Source of the DNA: Lysobacterales bacterium
GTDB taxonomy: Bacteria > Pseudomonadota > Gammaproteobacteria > Xanthomonadales > SZUA-5
Length of the DNA stretch: 52,141 bases
Reading direction: 5' to 3'
Assembly: GCA_022841325.1 (NCBI GenBank)
Contig: JALHRS010000038.1
Span: 1 to 52,141 of the forward strand
Within the stretch, counting starts at the first letter, position 1. Every line of letters starts with the position of its first letter. Shown here in pieces: positions 24,957-37,786 of the stretch. The position numbers and the translations under genes are program-made. The notes beneath the pieces were generated by a model. That model was not told the origin of the DNA, made no database searches, and saw nothing but the letters and a program-made list of their open reading frames with translations.

Positions 24957-26306
24957 ATGCGTGTATCGATTTTCGGCACCGGCTATGTGGGTCTGGTGAC
25001 AGGGGCCTGTCTGGCTGAGGCCGGCAACCAGGTGATTTGCGTGGATGTGGACGCGGGCAAGATCGAGCGCCTCAATCGCGGTGAGATTCCGATCTACGAG
25101 CCCGGGCTGGAAGATCTGGTCGAACGCAATCGCCAATCAGGCCTGTTGCGCTTCACCACCGACGCCGCCGCCGCCACCGCACACGGCGAGATCATCTTCA
25201 TCGCCGTGGGTACCCCGCCGGATGAAGACGGCAGCGCCGATCTGCGCTATGTGCTGTCGGTGGCGCGCGATATCGGTACCCATCTGTCGCGCTATGCGGT
25301 CGTGGTCAACAAGTCGACGGTGCCGGTGGGGACGGCCGATCGGGTGCGCGCGGCGATTGCCGCCACGCTGGCGGGCCGCGGCGTCGATGTCGCCTATGAC
25401 GTGGTCTCCAATCCCGAATTCCTCAAGGAAGGCGATGCCGTCAAGGATTGCATGAAGCCCGATCGCATCGTCATCGGCAGCAGCAGCGCTACCGCCATTG
25501 CCGCGCTGAAGACGCTGTACGCGCCGTTCAACCGCAATCACGAGCGTCTGGTGCTGATGGACGAGCGCTCGGCGGAGCTGACCAAGTACGCCGCCAACGC
25601 CATGCTGGCCACCAAGATCAGTTTCATGAACGAAGTGGCTAATATTGCCGAAAGGGTAGGCGCCGATGTCGAAGCGGTGCGCCTGGGCATAGGCTCGGAT
25701 CCACGCATCGGCTATGCCTTCATCTATCCCGGCATCGGTTATGGGGGCTCCTGCTTTCCCAAGGATGTGCAGGCACTGGGTCGTACTGCCCGCGGAGTCG
25801 GATACGAGGCCCGTATCCTGGACGCCGTCGAAGCCGTCAATCACGACCAGAAATCCAGGCTCTACGCCCAGATGGAAGTCCATTTCGGCGGCAGTCTGAA
25901 AGGCCGCACCATTGCCATCTGGGGCCTGTCGTTCAAGCCCAATACCGATGACATGCGCGAGGCTCCCAGCCGCACGCTGATGGAGGCCCTGTGGGCCGCC
26001 GGTGCGCGGGTGCGGGCCTTTGATCCCGAAGCTGCCCACGAGGCCCGGCGAGTATTCGGCGAACGCGATGACCTGGAACTGGTCGACGAGGCCATGGATG
26101 CGCTCGATGGTGCTGATGCCCTGGCCATCGTGACCGAGTGGAAGGCCTTCTGGAGTCCGGATTTCGCGCGTATCGCCGCCGCCATGAGCGCCCCGGTGCT
26201 GTTCGACGGTCGCAACATCTACGATCCCAAGGTGGTGGAAGACGCCGGCATTGCCTATTACGGCATCGGCCGTGGTCGCAGCGTGCAACGCCCCGATTTC
26301 GTCTGA
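24957..26306 (+). CDS. ugd: UDP-glucose 6-dehydrogenase
   Basis: A 449-residue enzyme that oxidises UDP-glucose twice to UDP-glucuronate with NAD. The N-terminal Rossmann motif is [18 protein letters not shown] (residues 5-22). Pro-rich [15 protein letters not shown] and [16 protein letters not shown] [14 protein letters not shown] follow. The catalytic cysteine is in [10 protein letters not shown] (residue 266). The C-terminal domain has [18 protein letters not shown] and FDGRNIYDP. The length is right for the family. Its product is the substrate of the next gene, 9 bp downstream, so the pair makes UDP-xylose. ATG at 24957 follows AAGGA closely and gives the canonical MRVSIFGTG start. Confidence 0.96.
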   Translation: MRVSIFGTGYVGLVTGACLAEAGNQVICVDVDAGKIERLNRGEIPIYEPGLEDLVERNRQSGLLRFTTDAAAATAHGEIIFIAVGTPPDEDGSADLRYVLSVARDIGTHLSRYAVVVNKSTVPVGTADRVRAAIAATLAGRGVDVAYDVVSNPEFLKEGDAVKDCMKPDRIVIGSSSATAIAALKTLYAPFNRNHERLVLMDERSAELTKYAANAMLATKISFMNEVANIAERVGADVEAVRLGIGSDPRIGYAFIYPGIGYGGSCFPKDVQALGRTARGVGYEARILDAVEAVNHDQKSRLYAQMEVHFGGSLKGRTIAIWGLSFKPNTDDMREAPSRTLMEALWAAGARVRAFDPEAAHEARRVFGERDDLELVDEAMDALDGADALAIVTEWKAFWSPDFARIAAAMSAPVLFDGRNIYDPKVVEDAGIAYYGIGRGRSVQRPDFV

Positions 26307-26315
26307 GGATCCCTG

Positions 26316-27278
26316 ATGCGTGACATCGAGCGTAAACGAATACTGGTCACCGGCGGCGCCGGCTTTCTGGGCTCGCACCTGTGCGAGCGCCTGCTTGCGC
26401 AGGGGCACGACGTGCTCTGCGTCGACAACTTCTTTACCGGCGCCAAGGCCAATGTGGCCCATCTCATCGGCAATCCGGCCTTCGAACTGATGCGCCATGA
26501 CGTCACCTTCCCGCTCTATGTGGAAGTGGACGAGATCTACAATCTGGCCTGCCCGGCATCGCCGATTCACTATCAGCACGACCCGGTGCAGACCACCAAG
26601 ACCAGCGTGCACGGCGCCATCAACATGCTGGGCCTGGCCAAGCGGGTCAAGGCCAAGATCCTGCAGGCCTCCACCAGCGAGGTCTACGGCGATCCGCAGA
26701 TCCACCCGCAGCCTGAAGCCTACTGGGGTCATGTCAATCCGATCGGCATCCGCTCCTGCTACGACGAGGGCAAGCGCTGCGCCGAAACGCTGTTCTTCGA
26801 CTATCACCGCCAGCACCAGCTGCGCATCAAGGTGGCGCGCATCTTCAACACCTATGGTCCGCGCATGCACCCCAATGATGGCCGGGTGGTGTCCAATTTC
26901 ATTGTGCAGGCGCTGCGTGGTGAGCCGATCACGGTGTACGGCAAGGGCGGCCAGACCCGGTCCTTCTGTTATGTGGACGATCTGGTCGACGGCCTGATCC
27001 GGCTGATGGAGTCTCCCGATGATTTCACCGGTCCGGTGAATCTGGGCAACCCGGGTGAATTCACCATCCTGGAACTGGCCGAACGGGTGCTCGCGATCAC
27101 CAAATCCAGCTCCAGGATCGATTTTCACCCCTTGCCGGCCGATGATCCGACCCAGCGACGCCCGGTTATCGATCTGGCGCAGTCCAGACTGGGATGGCAG
27201 CCCAAGGTCTCGCTGGAACAGGGTCTGCCGGCGACCGTGGCCCATTTCAGTGCCCTGCTCGGCATCGACAAAGCCTGA
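26316..27278 (+). CDS. UDP-glucuronate decarboxylase (UDP-xylose synthase)
   Basis: A 320-residue short-chain dehydrogenase/reductase that converts UDP-glucuronate to UDP-xylose. NAD is bound by [16 protein letters not shown] (11-26). The substrate signature [19 protein letters not shown] is typical of UXS. The catalytic residues are the Ser in [10 protein letters not shown], Tyr and Lys in [32 protein letters not shown] and [17 protein letters not shown] are further family marks. ArnA-type enzymes would be longer, so this is the stand-alone form. It is in an operon with ugd. UDP-xylose could feed exopolysaccharide or lipopolysaccharide synthesis; no glycosyltransferase for it is in this window. 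Confidence 0.95.
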   Translation: MRDIERKRILVTGGAGFLGSHLCERLLAQGHDVLCVDNFFTGAKANVAHLIGNPAFELMRHDVTFPLYVEVDEIYNLACPASPIHYQHDPVQTTKTSVHGAINMLGLAKRVKAKILQASTSEVYGDPQIHPQPEAYWGHVNPIGIRSCYDEGKRCAETLFFDYHRQHQLRIKVARIFNTYGPRMHPNDGRVVSNFIVQALRGEPITVYGKGGQTRSFCYVDDLVDGLIRLMESPDDFTGPVNLGNPGEFTILELAERVLAITKSSSRIDFHPLPADDPTQRRPVIDLAQSRLGWQPKVSLEQGLPATVAHFSALLGIDKA

Positions 27279-27329
27279 TGGATCAATCGCTTGTGAGCCG
27301 ATTCGGCGGTAAATGACGGGATTTCGGAG

Positions 27330-27379
27330 CCGGCCTGGGCAGGCCGGGGATGTTGGCGATCTCTGAATCAGGCATTCAG
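27330..27379 (+). other. two hairpins after the UDP-xylose operon
   Basis: CCGGCCT-GGGC-AGGCCGG (27330-27347) and CTGAAT-CAGGC-ATTCAG (27363-27379) are perfect short stems. Neither has a T-run, but their place after the last gene of the operon and before the rfaH promoter suggests a termination or processing role. Confidence 0.4.
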
Positions 27380-27418
27380 GAACTGGATGCGTGCACGTTC
27401 CGCTGTTTACGTCAAGAA

Positions 27419-27447
27419 TTGTCGATTACAACGGCTTTCTTTAGAAT
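27419..27447 (+). promoter_or_regulatory. rfaH promoter
   Basis: TTGTCG (27419-27424), 17 bp spacer, TAGAAT (27442-27447). A leader of ~135 bases follows before the start codon. Confidence 0.6.
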
Positions 27448-27587
27448 CCCCCCTCCACGGCTCCCCGAGCGAGCCGGCTTTACCCCAATAGACTGCGCGT
27501 GCAGACGATGAGTCTACGCGACGCTGCGGGGTCGCCCGTCTCCGACGGTGGTTCGCACTCGCCAGACTGCAGGAGAGGACCGCGATC

Positions 27588-28094
27588 GTGAAGTGGTACG
27601 TCGTAAATACTCGCCCCAGAGAAGAGGCCCGCGCTGTTGAGCATCTCACTCGTGAGGGCTATCAGTGTCTGTATCCCCGTATCCGCCGCACCCTGAAGAC
27701 CACCAAGGGTCGTGTGGATCGCGTGGAATCGTTGTTTCCCAACTACCTGTTCTTGCACGCCAACCCGATGACGGACAATCTGGCGCGGGTGCGCTCGACC
27801 CGTGGCGTACGCAACCTGGTCCGCTTCGGACTGGAACCTGCAGAGGTTCCGCCCGAGGTGATCGAAGAGTTGCAGTTGTGCGGTGAGAAACAGAATGGCG
27901 TCATTCGCCTGAATGGTGCTGCACGTCAGGCCGTCGCTGCCAAGTTCGCCGACAGTGAGCTGGTGGATTTTGGCGGTGTGTTCCTGACCACGGATGGCTC
28001 CGAGCGGGTCATCCTGTTGATGCGCGTGCTCGGTGACTACAACAAGGTCAATCTGCCCGAAGAGCAGATGGAAGGCTCGCAGGCTGCCGCCTGA
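27588..28094 (+). CDS. rfaH: transcription elongation/antitermination factor RfaH
   Basis: A 168-residue NusG paralogue. The NusG N-terminal domain is WYVVNTRPREEARAVEHL; the RfaH-type features are CLYPRIRRT, VESLFPNYLFLHANP and STRGVRNLVRFGLEPAEVPP, which align along the length of E. coli RfaH. The C-terminal KOW part (residues ~115-168) is short, as in RfaH, rather than the classic NusG form. RfaH rides RNA polymerase from ops sites and lets long operons for polysaccharide, LPS core or secreted factors be read and translated. Its place after ugd and the decarboxylase suits control of surface polysaccharide genes. Start is GTG 27588, with AGGAGAGGA upstream. Confidence 0.9.
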   Translation: MKWYVVNTRPREEARAVEHLTREGYQCLYPRIRRTLKTTKGRVDRVESLFPNYLFLHANPMTDNLARVRSTRGVRNLVRFGLEPAEVPPEVIEELQLCGEKQNGVIRLNGAARQAVAAKFADSELVDFGGVFLTTDGSERVILLMRVLGDYNKVNLPEEQMEGSQAAA

Positions 28095-28131
28095 AGCGTG
28101 CCTGGCGGCGGATCGCGCCGAAGCCGTACAG

Positions 28132-28164
28132 CCGATGTGTTGTTGCCTCGCGGCAGCACATCGG
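28132..28164. other. inverted repeat between rfaH and the DUF2058 gene
   Basis: CCGATGTG-n5-GCC, short loop, GGC-AG-CACATCGG: arms CCGATGTG (28132-28139) and CACATCGG (28157-28164) are perfect, with partial inner pairing. It could be a weak terminator for rfaH; there is no T-run. Confidence 0.4.
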
Positions 28165-28215
28165 TTGGTCCCGTTGACGCGGCATCGTCCGCATTGCCCT
28201 GATTGAGACGCCAAG

Positions 28216-28842
28216 ATGGGTCTGTCCCTACGCGATCAGCTGCTCCAGGCCGGGTTTAGCCAGTCCAAACCCGAACCGAAACCGGAACCCAGGCCGAATC
28301 ATCAGCGCCGGGATGCGCGGCCGCCGCACAAGCGTGGCGGTGGGCCACCGCCGCAGGCACGCAAGCCCGACGGGGAATCCCGTCCGCCGCGCGAAGCGAA
28401 AGCGGGCGGCGAGCCGTCCCTGGCGCACGCCTACCAGATCAGAGCCGAGACCGAGAAGCGCGAGCGCGAAGAAGCGCAGAAGCGTGCCCAGGAAGAGGCC
28501 CAGCGCAAGCGCGAGCAGCGTCAGAAGCTGTCGGCACTGGTCGCCGGCAAGGCCCAGAACAACCCGGCCGGCGAGCACGCGCGCAACTTCTTCTATGGCA
28601 AGAAGATCCGCAAGGTCAACGTCACGCCGGAGCAGTTCCAGCAGCTCAACGCCGGCGAACTGGGCGTGGCCCAGGTTGATGGCCGTTTCCTGATCCTCAG
28701 CCCCGAGATCATCCGCGAGGCCCTGAGCATCGCACCTCAGCACGTCGCCCTGTTCGTGCCCGAGGGCATCGGCGCCTCCAACAACCCGGATGACGACTAC
28801 AGCGATCCGCGCTTCCAGGTGCCGGACGATCTGGTCTGGTAG
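28216..28842 (+). CDS. DUF2058 family protein (YaiL-like)
   Basis: A 208-residue cytoplasmic protein. MGLSLRDQLLQAGFS at the start and, in the second half, FFYGKKIRKVNVTPEQFQQL, GVAQVDGRFLILSPEI and VALFVPEG match DUF2058, the family of E. coli YaiL. Residues 17-60 are a proline- and basic-rich disordered region, and 75-105 form a highly charged helix (EKREREEAQKRAQEEAQRKR), so nucleic acid binding is plausible. Function is not established. It has the same direction as rfaH and follows after 121 bp with a possible hairpin between them. The arrangement with rfaH may be chance. Confidence 0.9.
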   Translation: MGLSLRDQLLQAGFSQSKPEPKPEPRPNHQRRDARPPHKRGGGPPPQARKPDGESRPPREAKAGGEPSLAHAYQIRAETEKREREEAQKRAQEEAQRKREQRQKLSALVAGKAQNNPAGEHARNFFYGKKIRKVNVTPEQFQQLNAGELGVAQVDGRFLILSPEIIREALSIAPQHVALFVPEGIGASNNPDDDYSDPRFQVPDDLVW

Positions 28843-28886
28843 CTCGTCGCGAAGCTGGCATGTCGCGGGTCGTGGTCTTTTGATCT

Positions 28887-29221
28887 GGACGCGAAGGACG
28901 CGAAGGAAGAGCGGAAAGGTCGCGAAGGGACGGATCGGGTTTGCGGCGCGGCTTGATCGGAATGCATGGGGACGCTACACGACACGGTGAAACGCCGGTC
29001 TTCCAGGGCATGCCCGTCGGTTCCGGCGATCGCGGCCGCCGACGCGAACGGATCATTGCTCTGACCGAGGACTGCGGCGCGTCGGAGCCGCGCTACTGCG
29101 AGCATTTCGACGACCACTCTTGCGGCGCGGGGACAGCGGGTGCCAGCCGCGGCCCCAAATCCACCTTTGATGGGCTTCTCTTGGCGACCTTTCTGCTCTT
29201 CCTTCGCGTCCTTCGCGTCCA
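28887..29221. repeat. second inverted element with GGACGCGAA repeats (family H)
   Basis: The left arm GGACGCGAAGGACGCGAAGG and following AGAGCGGAAAGGTCG (28887-28930) pair with the right arm CGACCTTTCTGCTCTTCC plus two TTCGCGTCC 9-mers (in 29178-29221). The interior (~245 bp) differs from that of the 18.3 kb copy. A further GCGTCCATAGC fragment is at ~29304-29311. I find no gene in 28843-29328. Confidence 0.8.
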
Positions 29222-29328
29222 AAGCTTTTCCCCCAACGACGCGACTCGGCCGTCGATGTCACTTGGCCCGCTACGCACCAAGCTGACCTACGCCGCTTCG
29301 CGTCCATAGCATTTCCCTTCAAAGCGAC

Positions 29329-30360
29329 TCAGCCCACCGCTGCCCCGAACAGGCTGCCGATCAGCCAGGTCAGGGCGCCAGCGCCGGCGCCGATGCCGAG
29401 CATGCGGGCGCCGCCGGCCAGGGCCGAGCGACCCGTGAACAGGCTGAGGCTGGCGCCGGTGGCGAACAGGCCGATGCCGGCCAGCGCGGCACCGAGATAA
29501 CCGGCGCCGGGCAATTGACCGCCGAAGAAGAAGGGCAGCAGCGGCACCAGCGCGCCCAGCGTGAAGGATGCAAAGGAAAAGCCGGCCGCGCCCCAGGGTG
29601 AGCCGAGGTCATCCGGGTTCAGGCCCAGTTCCTCGCGCGCGAGCACATCCAGTGCGACCTTGGGATCGGCCGTCAGTCGGTTGGCCAAGGCCAGAGATTC
29701 GGCCTCCGAGAGCCCGCGCGCCTGATAGATCAGCGCCAGTTCGGCCGCTTCGGCTTCCGGGTACTCCTCCAGTTCCTGACGTTCCAGCTCGATCTGGTAC
29801 TCGAACAGCTCTCGCTGCGAGCGCACCGACACGTACTCGCCTGCGGCCATCGACAGCGCGCCGGCCAGTAGCCCGGCGATGCCGGCGGTGATGGTGGCCT
29901 GGGTGCTGGCCGAGGCGCCGATGACGCCCAGGATCAGACTGGTATTGGAAACCAGGCCATCATTGGCGCCGAAGATGGCGGCGCGCAGGTTGCCGCCACC
30001 CATGCTCTTGTGGCGACCACCGACATCTTCCAGCCGCAGGGGCATGGCGTGACCCGGAACCACCGCGTCGTAGGCCGACAGCCCACGGATCTTCAGCGCC
30101 GCCAGCAAGGGCTTGACGCGCCGCGGGCCGAGGCGCCGAGCCAGTGACAGCGTCAGGCGTTCGCGCGGCCCCGGCTCAAAGGTCGGCAGAGCCCGGCCCT
30201 CGCGAGCGGCGATGGCGGCCCAGGTCTCACGCTGCTTGCCGGCTTCGGCGCCCAGCTTCAGAAACAGTGCCGCGACGCGGGCGTCAGGCTCAATCCCGGC
30301 GAGTTGCTCGTAGAGCCAGGCCGATCGCGTTTCTTCCAGCCAGCTTTCCGGTGCGCTCAT
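29329..30360 (-). CDS. VIT1/CCC1 family transporter with N-terminal ferritin-like region
   Basis: A 343-residue membrane protein. Residues ~1-115 resemble the rubrerythrin/ferritin-like helices often fused to this family (LYEQLAGIEPDARVAALFLK, AGKQRETWAAIA). The VIT1 domain starts at NLRAAIFGANDGLVSNTSLILGV (~126), followed by GLLAGALSMAAGEYVSVRSQ, the cytoplasmic metal-binding helices rich in Glu (ELERQELEEYPEAEAAELAL), and three C-terminal membrane segments. Relatives move Fe2+ or Mn2+ out of the cytoplasm. The start ATG at 30360 fits the domain. It is a single gene with repeats on both sides. Confidence 0.9.
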   Translation of the reverse strand: MSAPESWLEETRSAWLYEQLAGIEPDARVAALFLKLGAEAGKQRETWAAIAAREGRALPTFEPGPRERLTLSLARRLGPRRVKPLLAALKIRGLSAYDAVVPGHAMPLRLEDVGGRHKSMGGGNLRAAIFGANDGLVSNTSLILGVIGASASTQATITAGIAGLLAGALSMAAGEYVSVRSQRELFEYQIELERQELEEYPEAEAAELALIYQARGLSEAESLALANRLTADPKVALDVLAREELGLNPDDLGSPWGAAGFSFASFTLGALVPLLPFFFGGQLPGAGYLGAALAGIGLFATGASLSLFTGRSALAGGARMLGIGAGAGALTWLIGSLFGAAVG

Positions 30361-30761
30361 GGATCTGCCCAGGTGGACAAAGCAACATGCTGGCAGAGAG
30401 GACGTGTCAGCGCGATGTGCTGGATCAAGGATATGGATGCGCGGGCGGCGCTATCCGCGGCGTGATCCAGAAAGCCAAACCCGGAGCCTGCCACCGCTCT
30501 GGAGGGCGCCGCGCTGCGGCGCCGCTTTTCGCAGTCAGCAGATCAAGAGCGGCCGCGCAGGCGCGCGTCCCTCCTCAAAGCCGCTCCGAGACCGGTTTCA
30601 GTAGGTCCAGACTTGTCTGGACGCTTCTCATCCCCGAGCCAAGAGCGTCCAGACTGGACCTACAGAACCCTCAAGCCTGTAGCCTCTCCCGTGCCCCGTG
30701 CCCCGTGCCCCGTGCCCCGTGCCCCGTGCCCCGTGCCCCATGCCCCGCGCCCCGCGCCCCG
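30361..30761. repeat. repeat block between the VIT1 gene and metH end
   Basis: GGAGGGCGCCGCGCTGCGGC (from 30501) and the inverse family F unit (30545-30575) are followed by GTCCAGACTTGTCTGGAC (30605-30622), a shortened copy (30647-30659), and about ten CCCCGTG heptamers (30688-30761). On the metH-coding strand these read as a GGGGCAC array starting one base after the metH stop codon. 30361-30500 shows nothing recognisable. Confidence 0.88.
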
Positions 30762-34727
<3,966 letters not shown>

Positions 34728-34739
34728 CAGCCTGCTTCA

Positions 34740-34782
34740 GCCGTCTGGACGGCCGATCCTTTTATCGCGATGGAGCGATGGA
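34740..34782. promoter_or_regulatory. palindrome and direct repeats in the metH leader
   Basis: GCCGTCTGGACGGC (34740-34753) is a perfect palindromic hairpin 12 bases upstream of the metH start, and GCGATGGA occurs twice in tandem (34767-34774, 34775-34782). Either could serve as an operator; the first would also fold in the mRNA near the ribosome site. I could not match them to a known riboswitch. Confidence 0.4.
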
Positions 34783-34912
34783 GTGTATCCCAAAGCCATG
34801 GAGCTTGGGCGCAGGCGGGGGGAGAAGCGGGGGCAGGGAACAGGGGGCAGGGGATCGACCTCGGCGCAGGGTCAGATCGCGCGGCGGAGTGGATTCTCTG
34901 TCCCTTGCCCAC

Positions 34913-37771
34913 TTACCCCGACGGACGGGGTGGCGCGGCCACGACCTGGTTGCGCCCGCCGCGCTTGGCCTCGTACAGCGCCTTGTCGGCTGCGGCAATC
35001 AGGGCCGGCGGGGTCATGGTCTCGTCCGGCGAGGCGATGGCAACGCCAATGGACACCGAGAATACGCCGCTCGGCGCGCCCTCGTTGGTCAGCTTCAGGG
35101 CAAGGATCTGCTCGCGGATGCGTTCGGCCTTGGCCAGCGCGCCGGCCAGATCGGAATTGACCAGCAGCAAGGCAAACTCCTCGCCGCCAAAACGGGTGGC
35201 CACGTCTTCACCCAGGCGCACCGACTGCCGCAATACCTTGCCCACTGCGCGCAAGTAGTCGTCGCCCACGGGGTGGCCATAGCGGTCATTGACGGCCTTG
35301 AAGTGGTCGGCATCGACGATCAGCAGAGCCAGCGGCGCCTGCAAGCGCCGCGTCAACGCCAGCGCCCGCTGCATTTCCTTGTCGAAGCTGCGCCGGTTTC
35401 CGAGTTGTGTCAGCTCATCCACTTCCGACAAGGCCTTGTAGGAATCGCGCATGTGCTGCAGTTCTCGATTGGCGCGATCGAGCGACTCGGTGCGCTCGCC
35501 GACCGCGCGCTCCAGTTCGGCATTGCGCTCGAGCATCTGCCGATTGCGCATGCGCGAGCGCACCAGTCGGGTGTACATGGCATCGAAACTGGCGAGGGCA
35601 GCGGTCCAGCCCATCGCCCACCACGGCCGGGTCACCTCGATGCGCAACAACTCGGTTTCCGGACCGACTCCGATCAGTGGCGAGCTGGCTCTGACCAGCA
35701 GACGGTAACGGCCTATGGGCAGCGAGGTGTAGGTGATCTCCGGTCTGGCGTCGGCCGCGGTCCACTCATCGTCGAATCCGACCAGCTGAAACTGGAACTG
35801 CAGCGCATTCAATTCGATGAACCAGGCCGAAAAGGCTCGCGCCGTGAGCGTCCAGCGTCCGGGGCGCAGGCGATAGCCCTCAGCATCCAGCTCGGGCTCG
35901 GCACCGCGCCAGCTGACATTGGCGAGTCGGCAGCGCGGTGGGGTCAGAAAATCCCGCAACAAGTCCAGATTGACCTTGATCAGCCCGCTGTTCAACCCAC
36001 ACAGCAGCGCTCCCGAGTCGCAGACCAGCAATGAGCGGTTGTTGGTGAACTCCCAGTTGCGCACGCGCAGCAAGGAGCGGATGTGGCGAATCACCTTGTT
36101 GCCCTGCATGTCGACGATGCGCAATCCATCGGAGGCGCCAATCGCAGTCGTGGTCTCATCGATCCAGGCGCCGCACCAACCGGCCACCGGCGGCAGATTG
36201 ACCACCGTTCGCGGTTGCCGATTGGCATCCAGGGCGATGACCCTCTCGTCCTGAACGACCAGCAGGGTGTCGTTCTGACCGGGACTGACGACATAGGTGT
36301 TGCCGTCGTCGCTCAGGCCTGGCCCGGTGATCTGGGTCAGTTGGCCATCCTCGCACCAGAGGCCGCGGCCCAGCGTCGCAATCCACAGCGCGCCGCGCTG
36401 ATCCAGTTGCAGGCCGTAGATGTAGCCGAGCGCGCCGCCGCCGCCCTTGATGACCTCGGTACCGTGTTCGTGAATGCGGACCAGCCCGCGCAAGCTGCCC
36501 ACCCAGAGTCCGTTCGCACGGGGCATCAGCACCCGACACGGCGCCCCGAGTACGGTGTGATCGCCGTACATGCGCGTGAAGGGCTCCCCGGGGGCGGCGA
36601 GGAACAGTCCGGCCTGGGTCGCAGCCCAGACGCCGGCTTCGGTCTCGGCGCAATCCCAGACCGTGGTTTCCGGCAAGCCGCGTGTGGCATCGATGACGGT
36701 TGCTGGCGCATCGTCCGCAAAGCGGACCCGGGTCAGCAGATTCTCGCCGCCGATCCAGAAGTTCTGGGGGCCGCGCGGTTTGATCAGGAAGACGCCGCCC
36801 TTGCGACCCAGGTCCATGGGCAGGATGGCCTGGCGCAGACAGCTGACGGTGGCCAGACCGCTGTTGTTGGTGGCGATCCAGAGGTTCTCGAACGCATCCC
36901 ACAGCAGATCGTTGATGGGACTGTCGAGCACATAATGCTCCACCGGCAGGAATTCACCGTCCTGCTTCTCGTATGCCCACAGTTCGGCGCCAAAAGCGAT
37001 CCAGTAACGGCCTCCGGCAAAGCACATCGCCGTCACCTGTGGGTCCGAGCGGCGGCTGCCGATGCGGGTGCTGATGGTGGTGTCGTCAAGATCGATCAGG
37101 ATCAGCCCGGCGTCGGTGCCCACCAGAAGTTCACCATCGGTGCCGAAAGCGAGGCGCGAAACGCTGAGGCCTTCTAGTGCTTCACAGCGGAAGTTCCACC
37201 AGGATCGACCATCACTCTGAATCAGACCCTCGCCCGCGGAGGCTGCCAGTACCAATGTCTCGTCCAGCCGCAGCACGTCGCTGACAAAGCCGATGTCGGC
37301 ACTGAACGCGATCTTCAGGCCACGCCCGCCATCGTCCTGCACCAGCCGCAACAAGCCCAAGGCCGTGCCTGCCCAGGGTTCGTGGCCGCTCACTTCCAGA
37401 CATTGGCACAATCCGTAGCGCCACCCGGCCTGATCGACACCAGGCAAGGCCTGACCCTGTTCGTTGAATCGATCCAGGCTCAGATCGGTGCCAGCCCATA
37501 CCGTGCCGCTCGCATCGACGGCGATACAGCGCAAGCCATTGCAGTGCAGTCCCTGGCGCTTGTCGATCAGATCGACCCGGCTGCCGTCGTAGCGCGCTGC
37601 GCCCGTTGGCGACGCCACCCACAGCCGCGAGTATCGATCCAGCGCCAGGCGGTGAATCTGGTTGCTCGCCAGTCCCTGGGAACTGTCCAGCGCATACAAG
37701 GGCGCGCGCACCGCCGGCGGCGCCTTGGAGCGTCGCGATACCTGATTTCCATCCTGGGCAGACGCTTTCAA
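34913..37771 (-). CDS. propeller-type sensor diguanylate cyclase (GGDEF)
   Basis: A 952-residue protein. Residues ~25-600 are two-component-regulator propeller repeats (GLASNQIHRLALDRYSRLWV; GLHCNGLRCIAVDASGTVWA). A Y_Y_Y domain follows (~640-712, FQLVGFDDEWTAADARPEIT), then a coiled coil (~745-785) and a GGDEF domain with LTQLGNRRSFDKEM, VDADHFKAVNDRYGHPVGDD and the active motif RFGGEEF (~862), so it should make cyclic di-GMP. The inhibitory RxxD site is not intact (RLGEDVATRF). Unlike most such proteins it shows no signal peptide and only a weak membrane segment (PWWAMGWTAALASF). It begins at TTG 37771 after GGGGGA. An ATG at 37787, overlapping the upstream stop (TAATG), is one base out of frame; one G fewer in the GGGGG run would join it. 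Confidence 0.88.
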   Translation of the reverse strand: MKASAQDGNQVSRRSKAPPAVRAPLYALDSSQGLASNQIHRLALDRYSRLWVASPTGAARYDGSRVDLIDKRQGLHCNGLRCIAVDASGTVWAGTDLSLDRFNEQGQALPGVDQAGWRYGLCQCLEVSGHEPWAGTALGLLRLVQDDGGRGLKIAFSADIGFVSDVLRLDETLVLAASAGEGLIQSDGRSWWNFRCEALEGLSVSRLAFGTDGELLVGTDAGLILIDLDDTTISTRIGSRRSDPQVTAMCFAGGRYWIAFGAELWAYEKQDGEFLPVEHYVLDSPINDLLWDAFENLWIATNNSGLATVSCLRQAILPMDLGRKGGVFLIKPRGPQNFWIGGENLLTRVRFADDAPATVIDATRGLPETTVWDCAETEAGVWAATQAGLFLAAPGEPFTRMYGDHTVLGAPCRVLMPRANGLWVGSLRGLVRIHEHGTEVIKGGGGALGYIYGLQLDQRGALWIATLGRGLWCEDGQLTQITGPGLSDDGNTYVVSPGQNDTLLVVQDERVIALDANRQPRTVVNLPPVAGWCGAWIDETTTAIGASDGLRIVDMQGNKVIRHIRSLLRVRNWEFTNNRSLLVCDSGALLCGLNSGLIKVNLDLLRDFLTPPRCRLANVSWRGAEPELDAEGYRLRPGRWTLTARAFSAWFIELNALQFQFQLVGFDDEWTAADARPEITYTSLPIGRYRLLVRASSPLIGVGPETELLRIEVTRPWWAMGWTAALASFDAMYTRLVRSRMRNRQMLERNAELERAVGERTESLDRANRELQHMRDSYKALSEVDELTQLGNRRSFDKEMQRALALTRRLQAPLALLIVDADHFKAVNDRYGHPVGDDYLRAVGKVLRQSVRLGEDVATRFGGEEFALLLVNSDLAGALAKAERIREQILALKLTNEGAPSGVFSVSIGVAIASPDETMTPPALIAAADKALYEAKRGGRNQVVAAPPRPSG

Positions 37772-37786
37772 CGAATCCCCCGAGCA

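Noticed and set aside
25137..27245. A 702-codon open frame antisense to the ugd/decarboxylase pair
   Set aside because: It is exactly opposite two well-supported genes, and its translation has no recognisable domains. Long antisense frames are expected in GC-rich DNA with strong third-position bias.
28216..28842. DUF2058 gene as part of an rfaH operon
   Set aside because: A 121 bp gap with a hairpin separates them and no functional link is known; co-transcription is possible but unsupported.
34728..34912. SAM or SAH riboswitch in the metH leader
   Set aside because: I could not place the conserved cores of known classes; only a 14 bp palindrome and a direct repeat are present.
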